Assembly: GCA_964349045.1 (NCBI GenBank)
Contig: CAYGFI010000102.1
Location: 1-18,287, forward strand
DNA: 18,287 bases
Reading direction: 5' to 3'
Origin: JACJXF01 sp964349045
Lineage (GTDB): Bacteria; Bacteroidota; Bacteroidia; Bacteroidales; GCA-2748055
Under the pieces are notes generated by a model that made no database searches, had not been told where the DNA came from, and was given only the letters and a program-made list of their open reading frames with translations. Position 1 is the first letter of the stretch. Each line of letters begins with the position of its first letter. A program made the translations under genes and the position numbers. This document shows, one piece after another, positions 1 through 7,552 of the stretch.

Positions 1-27
1 GAGTATTAATTGAAATAATTTATTTAA

Positions 28-275
28 GAATTAAGCGCAGAATCCCGCCTTGCGGGATACGCAAATGACGCAATGCAAACGCGGTTTTTATGAGAAGAAT
101 TAAGTGCAGAATCCCGCCTTGCGGTTACGCAAAGACGCAAGGTGAACGCGGTTTTTTTATATTCGTTTTTTTATTGCGTTATTCAAACCGCGCCTTGGCG
201 TAGACCGCGGAGCGGGATTCCGCGCTTAATTTTTTTGCATTCCCACGAGGCGGGATTCCGCGCTTAACTTTTTAA
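28..275. repeat. Cluster of four copies of a GC-rich repeat, two direct and two inverted
   Basis: An 18-base core, TTAAGCGCGGAATCCCGC, occurs four times. On the plus strand it is at 31-48 (one mismatch) and 100-117 (two mismatches). On the minus strand it is at 212-229 and 250-267, and these two are identical. The two direct copies extend into 63-base units (28-90 and 97-159) that also share a CGCAAA(T)GACGCAA segment and end in GCGGTTTTTA-like sequence. Copy one contains a perfect 7-bp hairpin, ATCCCGC-CTT-GCGGGAT (42-58). CGCGGTTT (147-154) and AAACCGCG (185-192) can pair across the centre of the cluster. The cluster starts just past the asnA stop codon, so it may serve as its 3' end. It looks like a non-coding dispersed repeat family; I recognise no transposase or attachment site. 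Confidence 0.8.
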
Positions 276-284
276 GATGAAGGA

Positions 285-1319
285 TTATATCAGTTGAATC
301 CCGCTCTTCCTGCAATGAGCGACCATTTCCCCCGGCCATACAGAACTCTGTATTTCACCAATGTGTGCTTTACGAAGGAAGAACATACACATACGGGATT
401 GACCGATACCACCACCTATTGATTCGGGAAGTTCACCGTTCAGAAGCCTGCGGTGAAACTGAAGTGTACTTCTGTGCTCCTGTCCGCGGAGTTTAAGCTG
501 AAGTTCCATTGCAGCTTTATCCACCCTGATACCCATGGAAGAAACTTCAAATGCCAATTTAAGTACCGGGTTCCATAAGATAATATCGCCGTTCAAACCT
601 TTATATCCTTTTACCGTGGGAGTTGTCCAATCGTCGTAATCAGGAGCCCTCCCATCATGCGGTTTGCCATCGGCCATTTCTCCCCCGATACCAATAATAA
701 AGACTGCTCCATATTTTTCCGCTACTTTATCTTCCCTTTGTTTAGGGGTAAGTTCAGGATACTTTTCCAGGAGCTCCTCCGCATGAAAGAAAGTAATATA
801 TTCAGGAAGAATCGGCTCGATCTGAGGGTAAAGTTCATAAATTACAAACTCCGTGCGAACCATGGAACTGTAAACGCGGTTAACGATATCCTTAAGATAT
901 ACCAGATTGCGGTCTTCCTTGCGTATTACTTTTTCCCAGTCCCATTGGTCAACATAAACTGAATGAAGATTATCAAGTTCTTCATCAGGACGAAGGGCAT
1001 TCATGTCTGTATAAATGCCATGATATAAGCGTATTTCATAATCAGAAAGCATCATTCTTTTCCATTTGGCCAGGGATTGTACTACTTCAGCAGTAGCATT
1101 TCCAAGATCGAGAATCGGGAAGGAAACCGGGCGCTCGATGCCATTCAGGTCGTCGTTAATACCAGTTCCCTTCATAACGAACAATGGAGCAGTTACCCTG
1201 CGCAATTTAAGGTCGGAGGAAAGTGAAGATTCAAAAAAATCTTTTACCTCTTTAATAGCCATTTCTGTCTGTTTGAGGTCGAGCAACGACTTGTAACCTT
1301 CGGGAATAATGAGTTTCAT
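285..1319 (-). CDS. asnA: Aspartate-ammonia ligase (ammonia-dependent asparagine synthetase A)
   Basis: This cytoplasmic enzyme makes asparagine from aspartate, ammonia and ATP, releasing AMP and pyrophosphate. It is related to class II aminoacyl-tRNA synthetases. The 344-residue length is slightly longer than the roughly 330 residues of the E. coli enzyme. Family motifs are visible in order: an N-terminal RVTAPLFV segment (41-48), VDQWDWEK (123-130), HDGRAPDYDDW (221-231), FEVSSMGIRVD (257-267) and the glycine-rich ATP-site motif IGGGIGQSR (301-309). The ATG start fits the usual MKLIIPEGYKS opening. It lies 74 bases downstream of the LeuCD-like gene on the same strand and may be co-transcribed with it; I saw no convincing separate promoter in the gap. 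The stop is followed by the four-copy repeat cluster at the left end. Confidence 0.96.
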   Translation of the reverse strand: MKLIIPEGYKSLLDLKQTEMAIKEVKDFFESSLSSDLKLRRVTAPLFVMKGTGINDDLNGIERPVSFPILDLGNATAEVVQSLAKWKRMMLSDYEIRLYHGIYTDMNALRPDEELDNLHSVYVDQWDWEKVIRKEDRNLVYLKDIVNRVYSSMVRTEFVIYELYPQIEPILPEYITFFHAEELLEKYPELTPKQREDKVAEKYGAVFIIGIGGEMADGKPHDGRAPDYDDWTTPTVKGYKGLNGDIILWNPVLKLAFEVSSMGIRVDKAAMELQLKLRGQEHRSTLQFHRRLLNGELPESIGGGIGQSRMCMFFLRKAHIGEIQSSVWPGEMVAHCRKSGIQLI

Positions 1320-1393
1320 ACGTATTTTTAATTTTATCGGTTAATAATTTTGACTATCCCCTTCCTACCGTTTTAACCGGAGCCGGGGTGAGA

Positions 1394-3205
1394 TTAAAAC
1401 AGACCGCCATTCCGATATATTTCCATTTGCACTTCCGAAAATTTTTCTGAATCAACAGTAAGTTTTTTCGATTTATTGCTGATTTTCCCTTTTAAAAAAT
1501 CCACTTCGATTTCATCGCCGGTATCAATATTAAGGTCTTTAATATTTTTGCACGCCACAATAGGGAATGCGGCATTGATGGCATTTCTTTCATAAATCGC
1601 ACCAAAAGTTTCAGCAACCAGGCATTGAATTCCGAGTGCCGCAAAACAATCCACTGCCTGTTGACGTGAGCTACCTGAACCGAAATTTTTACCGGTAACA
1701 ACGATATCACCTTTTTTTGCTTTATGGGAAAAATCTTCAAACCCGGCAAGATTATCGAAAGTGTATTTTGCCATTTCTTCCGGTTTGGTAATAGTGAGAT
1801 AACGGTTATGGAAGATCATATCGGTGTCAATATTATCAACGCTGATATTCCACGCTTTACCTTTCACAACAACGGGTTTTTTTACGGTTGATTTTTCTTT
1901 TACGGGAGCAGCGCCTGAAAATACAATATTCTCAGGTTGGGCAAAAACTGCCGGCTGATCCGGAATTTGATCAGGGGAGGTAATATAACCCGCGATGGCT
2001 GATGCTGCAGCGATTCCGGGCGATGCAAGATACACTTCTCCTTTTCCTTGTTTTCCGGTGAAATTGCGGTTACCGGTACTTACGGTAATCTCACCCTGAC
2101 CGTTTTGTCCTACCTGCCCGGCGGCACAACCGGCACAACCTGCGTTAGATACCAACGCACCGGCGTCTTTAAAAATATCGAGTAGTCCCTCATCCAGGCA
2201 TCTTCGCCATACCAGATCGGTAGAAGGTACAATTTTAAGCACCACCCCGGGAGCAACTTTTCTGCCCTTAAGAATTTCGGCTGTTACGCGCATATCTTCA
2301 ATTCTGCCATTGGTACAACTCCCGATAAAAGCAGAATCTATTTTAATTTTCCGTACTATATCCACATCAACAGCATCGTGAGGTTTCCCCGGTCTTGAAA
2401 CCATTGATTTAAAAGCAGTTGCGTCAATTTCAAAGTGCCTGGAGTAAATTGCATCATCATCAGCGAATACCTCCGGAATTTTACGTCCTGTACGGGCTTC
2501 GCAATAGGTTTGCACGATCCGATTCGGAGTGAAAAGAATGATTATTGCTCCCATCTCAGTGGCCATGGAAGAGATGGTGATCCTATCGTCGAGACCCAGG
2601 GAACCGACAGCATCGCCATAGATTTCGATACTGTATCCAAGCATGCTGTCTGCACCAAATTGAGCCAGCAGATTTAGAACGATATCCTTAGCTGTTATCC
2701 CTTTTGGAAATTTTCCCTTTAAAAAGAAACGGACGCTTTCAGGTACCTTGAACCAGACTTTTCCTTTAGCCCAGGCGGCAGCGATATCTTTGTCGCCCAT
2801 CCCCTGTCCGAAAGAGCCCACTGCTCCCAGAATATTGGCATGCGAATCGGTAGAAACCGCGGTAGAACCCGGAAAAGCCAATCCTTCTTCGATCAGGATG
2901 TGTGTGCCAATTCCTTTGTCGATATCAAAAACCTTAATACCATGTTTCCTGGCAAAAAGTCTGCAAACCTGTTGATTAATGGCGTAATTCTGGTCCGAAC
3001 CCGTCGGGTTACAATCAAAAGTGAAAAATGTTTTCGAGGGATCTTCAAGGCCAAGGTTAAAATCTTCGATGTTTTTAACCACATTGGCCCCACCGAAATC
3101 CCTGGCTACACGCGCATCAATTGAAACATCAATAATTTCCCCGGCTTTGACAAATTCCTTACCTGCATGACCGGCTAAAATTTTCTCAACAATCGTCATT
3201 CCCAT
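1394..3205 (-). CDS. Fused LeuC-LeuD-type hydro-lyase (3-isopropylmalate dehydratase / homoaconitase / aconitase family)
   Basis: This is a 4Fe-4S hydro-lyase of the aconitase superfamily that isomerises a hydroxy-acid by dehydration and rehydration. The first ~410 residues form the large (LeuC-like) part, with STDSHAN (118-124) and three cluster cysteines: Cys297 in GSCTNGR, and Cys357 and Cys360 in CAGCAAG. A linker (about 412-447) leads into a swivelling small-subunit domain (about 448-603) containing NIDTDMIFHNRYL and the substrate-binding GSGSSRQQA (509-517). At 603 residues it is too short for a canonical aconitase (roughly 750-900) and matches the LeuC plus LeuD lengths. The substrate cannot be fixed from sequence, and no leuA or leuB is beside it. 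The ATG at 3205 was chosen; a second ATG lies at 3199. A -7-like box sits about 44 bases upstream. Confidence 0.88.
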   Translation of the reverse strand: MGMTIVEKILAGHAGKEFVKAGEIIDVSIDARVARDFGGANVVKNIEDFNLGLEDPSKTFFTFDCNPTGSDQNYAINQQVCRLFARKHGIKVFDIDKGIGTHILIEEGLAFPGSTAVSTDSHANILGAVGSFGQGMGDKDIAAAWAKGKVWFKVPESVRFFLKGKFPKGITAKDIVLNLLAQFGADSMLGYSIEIYGDAVGSLGLDDRITISSMATEMGAIIILFTPNRIVQTYCEARTGRKIPEVFADDDAIYSRHFEIDATAFKSMVSRPGKPHDAVDVDIVRKIKIDSAFIGSCTNGRIEDMRVTAEILKGRKVAPGVVLKIVPSTDLVWRRCLDEGLLDIFKDAGALVSNAGCAGCAAGQVGQNGQGEITVSTGNRNFTGKQGKGEVYLASPGIAAASAIAGYITSPDQIPDQPAVFAQPENIVFSGAAPVKEKSTVKKPVVVKGKAWNISVDNIDTDMIFHNRYLTITKPEEMAKYTFDNLAGFEDFSHKAKKGDIVVTGKNFGSGSSRQQAVDCFAALGIQCLVAETFGAIYERNAINAAFPIVACKNIKDLNIDTGDEIEVDFLKGKISNKSKKLTVDSEKFSEVQMEIYRNGGLF

Positions 3206-3248
3206 TCCAAAAAATATGTATTTGTAAGGATTTTTAGAAAATAAGTTT

Positions 3249-3256
3249 CAAATATA
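3249..3256 (-). promoter_or_regulatory. Candidate -7 box for the LeuCD-like gene
   Basis: On the minus strand the sequence reads TATATTTG, a perfect match to the Bacteroidota -7 consensus TAnnTTTG, 44 bases upstream of the start codon. I found no good TTTG element at the expected -33 distance, so the call rests on the -7 box alone. Confidence 0.4.
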
Positions 3257-3380
3257 AAGGAAAAGCGGTGGTTTTTATATGCTTTTAAAAATATTTTGGC
3301 GATTTGCATGAAAACTAAAAAAAGGATTCTCACCATTTATCAGCTAAAGGGAAAGTGCCCGATATCCAAAAACTTTCTCA

Positions 3381-3390
3381 AAACCGGTTT
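3381..3390. other. Perfect 10-bp palindrome AAACCGGTTT between isomerase-like and LeuCD-like genes
   Basis: AAACCGGTTT is a perfect dyad with no loop, 35 bases past the isomerase-like stop and about 125 bases upstream of the inferred LeuCD -7 box. A loopless A/T-flanked CCGG dyad looks more like a protein-binding half-site pair than a terminator stem. No other copy was noticed in the window, so this is only a candidate site. The rest of the 219-base gap is AT-rich with nothing else recognisable. Confidence 0.25.
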
Positions 3391-3424
3391 CAAAAAAACT
3401 TAATTTCTAAGTCTGCTCATAAAC

Positions 3425-4378
3425 CTACATAGCTGCCTGCAGTTCATTTATTAATTCCATTACCAAAAAAAATGGGTCGTAAGTCTTACCAGCAACAAAG
3501 AGCGTTTCTGCCTGCAGGTATCCTTTATAACCTTTATCTTTAATGATTTTAACAAGCTTTGCACAGTCTACTCTAATCCCGCTGCCAGGGCCGAAAACAC
3601 TTTCTTTCACCTGCCAGTTAATTGCGTATGGAACAACTGTTTCGATATCACTGTAAGGATCTTCAGTTTTAAAGTTGCCGATATCCACGATTAAGCCTAC
3701 CCAATCGGAGTCAATTGCATTAATTACCTTTATGCATTGCTCTGCGGTCTGTAGCATATCACCATGGTTCTGAATTCCGATTTTAACACCATACATTTCT
3801 CCATAAACAGCACATTCTTTGTAGCAATCAATCATCCAACCTGCAACTTCATCCCATTTGTCTTCATAACCTTTTGGAATCTCACCTGCAAATAGCCGGA
3901 TTACCGGTGCACCCATTTTTGAGGCTGCTATTATCCATTTTTTCGCAAGCTCCACTCCTTCTGCTCTCACTTTCGGGTCAGGTGAAGCAAAATTATTGCG
4001 TATCCCTGTTCCGCTGATAGCTACTCCAACTCCGGCCGCCCTGTTTTTAATGCTAAGAAGGTATTCATCCTGAGGAACTTCAGGATAACCTGGGAAATAA
4101 TATGCAGTCAGGTCGACTGCTTTTATGCCCTGGGTTGAACACCAGTCAATAAGATTAAAGAGTGTGAAAAGCGGCTGACCGTCCCTGGGATGTTTTGCCA
4201 TCAGCAAATCATTAAAGGAATAGGCATTGAGCGACAGGATTATCTGATCCTGATTGGGTTCCTTTTCATCTGTTTGTGTATAAATAGGAAAATAGGTAAA
4301 ACCAAACAGACATAAAACTGCAATAGGAAAAATTAACATCCTCTTAAACCGGCTGATTCGGATTATTCGATTATTCAT
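3425..4378 (-). CDS. Sugar phosphate isomerase/epimerase-like TIM-barrel protein with N-terminal signal/anchor
   Basis: The protein matches the xylose-isomerase-like TIM-barrel superfamily (AP endonuclease 2 fold). It has beta-strand signatures GIKAVDLTAYYFPGYPE (84-100), MGAPVIRLFAG (155-165), GVKIGIQNHGD (197-207), VGLIVDIGN (227-235) and GYLQAETL (286-293). Residues about 13-33 are hydrophobic after a basic start, so it is exported or membrane-anchored, unlike cytosolic isomerases. I chose the ATG at 4378, giving 317 residues, because it yields a normal N-terminus (MNNRIIRISRFKRML). An upstream in-frame ATG at 4420 would overlap the preceding gene by 14 bases. At the positions where this superfamily usually has metal ligands I read Gln203, Asp232, Gln256 and Glu291, so two usual ligands appear changed. 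It follows the PD40 gene by 28 bases, probably in one operon. The substrate is unknown. Confidence 0.85.
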   Translation of the reverse strand: MNNRIIRISRFKRMLIFPIAVLCLFGFTYFPIYTQTDEKEPNQDQIILSLNAYSFNDLLMAKHPRDGQPLFTLFNLIDWCSTQGIKAVDLTAYYFPGYPEVPQDEYLLSIKNRAAGVGVAISGTGIRNNFASPDPKVRAEGVELAKKWIIAASKMGAPVIRLFAGEIPKGYEDKWDEVAGWMIDCYKECAVYGEMYGVKIGIQNHGDMLQTAEQCIKVINAIDSDWVGLIVDIGNFKTEDPYSDIETVVPYAINWQVKESVFGPGSGIRVDCAKLVKIIKDKGYKGYLQAETLFVAGKTYDPFFLVMELINELQAAM

Positions 4379-4406
4379 ATCCTTTTTTTTTTGAAACTTG
4401 AGATAT

Positions 4407-5921
4407 TTAAAAAATACCATTGCTCACAAAAGCAATCTTTTTGCTATCGGGCGACCAGCTTGGAACATTAATGGTTCCCTGTCCTCCGTACAAATATCCA
4501 ATAACCTTTGGCTCCCCACCTCCAACAGGCATAAGGCAAAGATATACCCTTTGATAAAAGGGATGACTGTTTGCCGGAACTTCTTTGGGAAAGGAAACAA
4601 AAACCAGGCATTTATTATCAGGGGAGACATGCGGAAACCAGTTATTCAATTCTCCAAATGTGAGCTGTACCTGGTTTTTTCCATCAGGATCCATCCTCCA
4701 TATCTGCATAGTGCCGGTTCGGGTTGAACAGAAATAAATGAATTTCCCGTCAGGTGAATATTCAGAACCGTCGTCCAGACCCGGCGTTTTGGTTAACTGA
4801 ATCTCTTTCCCTCCATCCTTCGATATCTTGTAAATATCATAATCTCCATTTCTTTCAGCCGTATAAATTAAAAATTCACTGTCGGGCGACCAGCCATGTA
4901 AATACGACGGACTTTTCTCAGTAATTTTTTTCGGAACTCCGCCGGTAACAGGTAATGTATAAACAACTGATTGTCCGTTTGTTTCATCAGGATGATGACT
5001 GATTCCAATTTGCTTTCCATCAAACGTCAAAACATGGTCATTATTATTTTTATTGGCAAAACCGGTATTTAATACGGATGATTCCCTTGTTGCCATATCA
5101 AAATTGTAGAGTTTTCCGTCTGAGTTGTAGATTAAGGTTTTGCCATCCGGAGTCCAGTTGGGCGCCTGCCAGGATCCTTCTGATCCGGCCAAAACTTTTC
5201 TGCTCCCGGTTTCAATATCCATTACCTCAAGCAAGCTCCCGATATAACTCTGGTACTGCACCAGTTCATCGGGAACGGTATTGAAGATCCGGGTATTGTT
5301 AAATTCGACCTCTTCTGAAAAATCGTTATTGTGAGAACATACAAACAAGCCCGCCAACATTTCGGATCCGAGTTCAATGTTTTCTATGGATTGTACCTGG
5401 TAAACCTCACCAAAATGTGCGACAGACATGATAAAGTTATTTCCTTTCTTTTCGAGCTGCAGTATGTCAGGACCGGAAATTTCGAATTTTATTTCTTCCA
5501 TATTCTCACCAGCTTTTTTCCGGTACTGAAGGGACGTCAGACCATCGCCATGAACAGTACATGACACCACCGACGAATTTGGATTCACTGAACTTCTGAT
5601 CATGATTCCTGCTTTTCGGTGAAGTTCATGACCTTCCCCGATAAAGTGTAAGCTTGTCTGCACGATAAAGTCTCCACTCATTTTTTTCCACAGTAAAGAA
5701 AAGCTGTCTTTACCAAACCATATATTTGAACCGGAGCCCGAAATTCGGTAAGTCTGGGAAGGCTCAGTGTAATTTACGGATCCAGGAATTAAAGGGAAGC
5801 CGATATCAGAAAATCGTTCGAACGATCCGGCTTTCGTACCCGGGAATTGCGCAAACTGATTTGACGAAAAAGAAACAAAAAGAAGAGCAATACTGCCACC
5901 GAGGAAATTATTAATTTTCAT
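4407..5921 (-). CDS. Secreted lectin-like (DUF1349/laminin-G-like) plus PD40/TolB-type beta-propeller protein
   Basis: Residues 1-24 look like a signal peptide (MKINNFLGGSIALLFVSFSS, then NQFAQ). Residues about 28-213 resemble a concanavalin-like jelly roll of the DUF1349 or laminin-G type, with phrases such as GSGSNIWFGKDSFSLLW and HRKAGIMIRSS. Residues about 225-504 form a propeller built from six PD40-type repeats: WTPDGKTL (256), LTFDGKQI (298), WSPDSEFLIY (344), YSPDGKFIYF (388), VSPDNKCLVF (432) and WSPDSKKIAFVS (489). TolB-like propellers bind peptides or envelope partners, but this is not canonical TolB and no Tol-Pal gene is near. The adjacent exported isomerase-like protein suggests a shared periplasmic role, possibly carbohydrate-related; this is inference. 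The ATG at 5921 lies 40 bases after the metallo-hydrolase gene. Confidence 0.82.
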   Translation of the reverse strand: MKINNFLGGSIALLFVSFSSNQFAQFPGTKAGSFERFSDIGFPLIPGSVNYTEPSQTYRISGSGSNIWFGKDSFSLLWKKMSGDFIVQTSLHFIGEGHELHRKAGIMIRSSVNPNSSVVSCTVHGDGLTSLQYRKKAGENMEEIKFEISGPDILQLEKKGNNFIMSVAHFGEVYQVQSIENIELGSEMLAGLFVCSHNNDFSEEVEFNNTRIFNTVPDELVQYQSYIGSLLEVMDIETGSRKVLAGSEGSWQAPNWTPDGKTLIYNSDGKLYNFDMATRESSVLNTGFANKNNNDHVLTFDGKQIGISHHPDETNGQSVVYTLPVTGGVPKKITEKSPSYLHGWSPDSEFLIYTAERNGDYDIYKISKDGGKEIQLTKTPGLDDGSEYSPDGKFIYFCSTRTGTMQIWRMDPDGKNQVQLTFGELNNWFPHVSPDNKCLVFVSFPKEVPANSHPFYQRVYLCLMPVGGGEPKVIGYLYGGQGTINVPSWSPDSKKIAFVSNGIF

Positions 5922-5961
5922 ATTTCTACAGTTTTTAGTGAGTAAATAACTTCAAAATGGG

Positions 5962-6723
5962 TTACACATCCACACTTAGCCCGTCATATGCCAGCAGTAC
6001 ACCGGGCGGAAGCTCATTCTGGACTTCAGAATGGAGTCCCAACTGATGGCTGATGTGGGTAATATAAGCTCTTTTTGGGCTTAACCGACGGATGATATCG
6101 AGGGCCTGGTCAAGGGTAAAATGAGAAATGTGCTTTTCTTTCCTGAGGGCGTTAATTACCAGGTATTTTACTCCGATAAGCTTTTCCATCTCCTCCTCTG
6201 AGATAAAATTGGCGTCAGTAATATAGGCAAATTGTCCTAACCTGTAGCCAAGAACCGGTAGCCTGTAATGCATTGCGCGAATTGGAATAATGCTGATTTC
6301 ATTTACCTGAAAAGGAAGATTGGAGATAATGTTAACGTTTAGCTGGGGCACTCCTGGGTATTTCTTTTCAGCAAAAATATAGGGAAACTCGTAATTTAAA
6401 GCTCTGAATACTCTGTCTTCGGCATAGACATCCATTGACTGCTGCTGGATAAAGTTATAGGCACGGATATCATCCAGCCCGGCGATATGATCCCTGTGCT
6501 CATGGGTAAAAAGAACTGCATCCAGTTTGTTAACGTTCGCACGGATCATCTGCTGTCGAAAATCGGGACCTGTATCAATTACCAGAGTCGTGTTTTCCAA
6601 TTCGATCAGGATGGAAGAACGCAATCGCTTATCTTTTTCATCCCCCGATACACAAACTGAACATTTACAGCCAATTACCGGCACACCCTGGGAAGTTCCG
6701 GTACCTAAAAAGGTTACTTTCAA
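5962..6723 (-). CDS. Metallo-beta-lactamase-fold hydrolase, PhnP/RNase Z-like
   Basis: This 253-residue cytoplasmic metallo-hydrolase carries the two-metal signature THEHRDH (73-79: His74, His76, Asp78, His79). Further likely ligands are His152, Asp170 and His223. A GCKCSVC motif (18-24) is typical of PhnP-like members with a structural zinc site. PhnP cleaves 5-phosphoribosyl 1,2-cyclic phosphate, but this subgroup is widespread in Bacteroidota away from phn genes, so the real substrate (cyclic phosphate or RNA-like phosphodiester) is unproven. The start is TTG at 6723. The protein begins MKVTFLGTGTSQGVPVIGC, the usual family opening, and I found no in-frame ATG in the ~80 bases read upstream of it; the next internal Met is residue 59. 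It is divergent from the RsmI-like gene. Confidence 0.88.
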   Translation of the reverse strand: MKVTFLGTGTSQGVPVIGCKCSVCVSGDEKDKRLRSSILIELENTTLVIDTGPDFRQQMIRANVNKLDAVLFTHEHRDHIAGLDDIRAYNFIQQQSMDVYAEDRVFRALNYEFPYIFAEKKYPGVPQLNVNIISNLPFQVNEISIIPIRAMHYRLPVLGYRLGQFAYITDANFISEEEMEKLIGVKYLVINALRKEKHISHFTLDQALDIIRRLSPKRAYITHISHQLGLHSEVQNELPPGVLLAYDGLSVDV

Positions 6724-6830
6724 TCTTTGTAATTTAAGCAGTACTAAGATAACAGGAAAGTAAATACGAATAAAGAAAAAATAAGGACTTTATTTCAACT
6801 CCTGATATTCGGAAATTCTTATTTACCTTT

Positions 6831-7547
6831 ATGAAAAAAAGTATGACCGGAAAGGTTTACCTCATTCCAAACACAATTGGAGATACTAAAACAGGAGAAG
6901 TTATTCCCGCCGGAGTCATACAGATATTGCATTCTTTGAATCATTTTATTGTGGAGGACATTCGAAATGCAAGGAGATTTCTTATAAAAACAGTCTATCC
7001 GCTTCAAATTGATCATATCGTTTTTTTTGAATTAAACAAACATACATCCTCCCTGGATATCCCAGGTTTCCTGGATCCCTGTGCAGAAGGAATCGATATT
7101 GGCATCATATCTGAAGCAGGAGTTCCGGCTGTAGCCGATCCCGGGGCTCTAATTGTTGAAATTGCCCATAAACGCGGGATCAGGGTCGTTCCATTAACCG
7201 GACCTTCATCCATCCTTCTGGCCCTGATGGCTTCAGGTCTCAATGGTCAGAATTTTGTTTTCAGGGGATACCTGCCGGTTGATAAAAAGGAGCTTTCCTC
7301 AGCTTTGAAAGAAATGGAAATCCGTTCAAAGCGTGAGAATCAGACACAAATATTCATTGAAACGCCTTACCGTAATAAACGGCTTTTTGAAGAAATACTA
7401 AAAATCTGCAATCCTGCCACCCGGCTCTGTATTGCAAAAAATATTACAACGAGTGAAGAAAGTATCGAGGTGAGAAGTATTGAAGGTTGGAGAAAAACAA
7501 GGGCAGACCTGGATAAGCAACCTGCCGTTTTTCTTATCCAGGCCTGA
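6831..7547 (+). CDS. RsmI-like SAM-dependent methyltransferase (tetrapyrrole methylase fold), Bacteroidota paralogue
   Basis: The family transfers a methyl group from SAM. RsmI 2'-O-methylates C1402 of 16S rRNA. Conserved blocks are the strand LIPNTIGD (11-18), SEAGVPAVADPG (94-105, SDAGTP..DPG in RsmI), PLTGPSSILLALMASGL (121-137) and ETPYR (177-181, usually ESPHR). At 238 residues it is shorter than canonical RsmI (about 280) and the motifs are shifted, so it is better read as the shorter RsmI-like paralogue common in Bacteroidota; its target is uncertain. The ATG at 6831 is listed. The in-frame ATG at 6843 gives MTGKVYLIP, equally plausible, and TACCTTTA (6824-6831), a near-match to the -7 box, would favour that second start. 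Its stop is only 5 bases from the converging FKBP gene. Confidence 0.87.
   Translation: MKKSMTGKVYLIPNTIGDTKTGEVIPAGVIQILHSLNHFIVEDIRNARRFLIKTVYPLQIDHIVFFELNKHTSSLDIPGFLDPCAEGIDIGIISEAGVPAVADPGALIVEIAHKRGIRVVPLTGPSSILLALMASGLNGQNFVFRGYLPVDKKELSSALKEMEIRSKRENQTQIFIETPYRNKRLFEEILKICNPATRLCIAKNITTSEESIEVRSIEGWRKTRADLDKQPAVFLIQA
7508..7542. terminator. Perfect 10-bp inverted repeat at the junction of convergent genes
   Basis: CCTGGATAAG (7508-7517) pairs perfectly with CTTATCCAGG (7533-7542) across a 15-base loop. The hairpin lies inside the last codons of the RsmI-like gene, 2 bases before its stop, and 10 bases past the end of the converging FKBP gene. It could end or protect transcripts from both sides. 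Neither side has a clear T-run after the stem, so it is not a standard intrinsic terminator. Confidence 0.4.
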
Positions 7548-7552
7548 AAGCT

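Noticed and set aside
28..275. Possible CRISPR array in the repeat-rich left end
   Set aside because: Only two direct copies of about 63 bases with a 6-base gap, two inverted copies, no regular spacers and no cas genes.
657..962. Plus-strand open frame opposite asnA
   Set aside because: It is a shadow of a clearly conserved enzyme gene, with no family motif or promoter of its own.
1360..1385. CCGG-rich inverted repeats in the asnA leader
   Set aside because: Stems are only 3-4 bp, with no T-run or conserved loop.
4379..4420. Longer start for the isomerase-like gene (ATG at 4420)
   Set aside because: It would overlap the upstream gene and place 14 extra residues before a normal signal/anchor start; not excluded.
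285..6723. A new multi-gene system in the minus-strand block
   Set aside because: The genes have ordinary separate functions and gaps of 28-219 bases; only the PD40/isomerase pair is suggestive, and it is listed as a finding.
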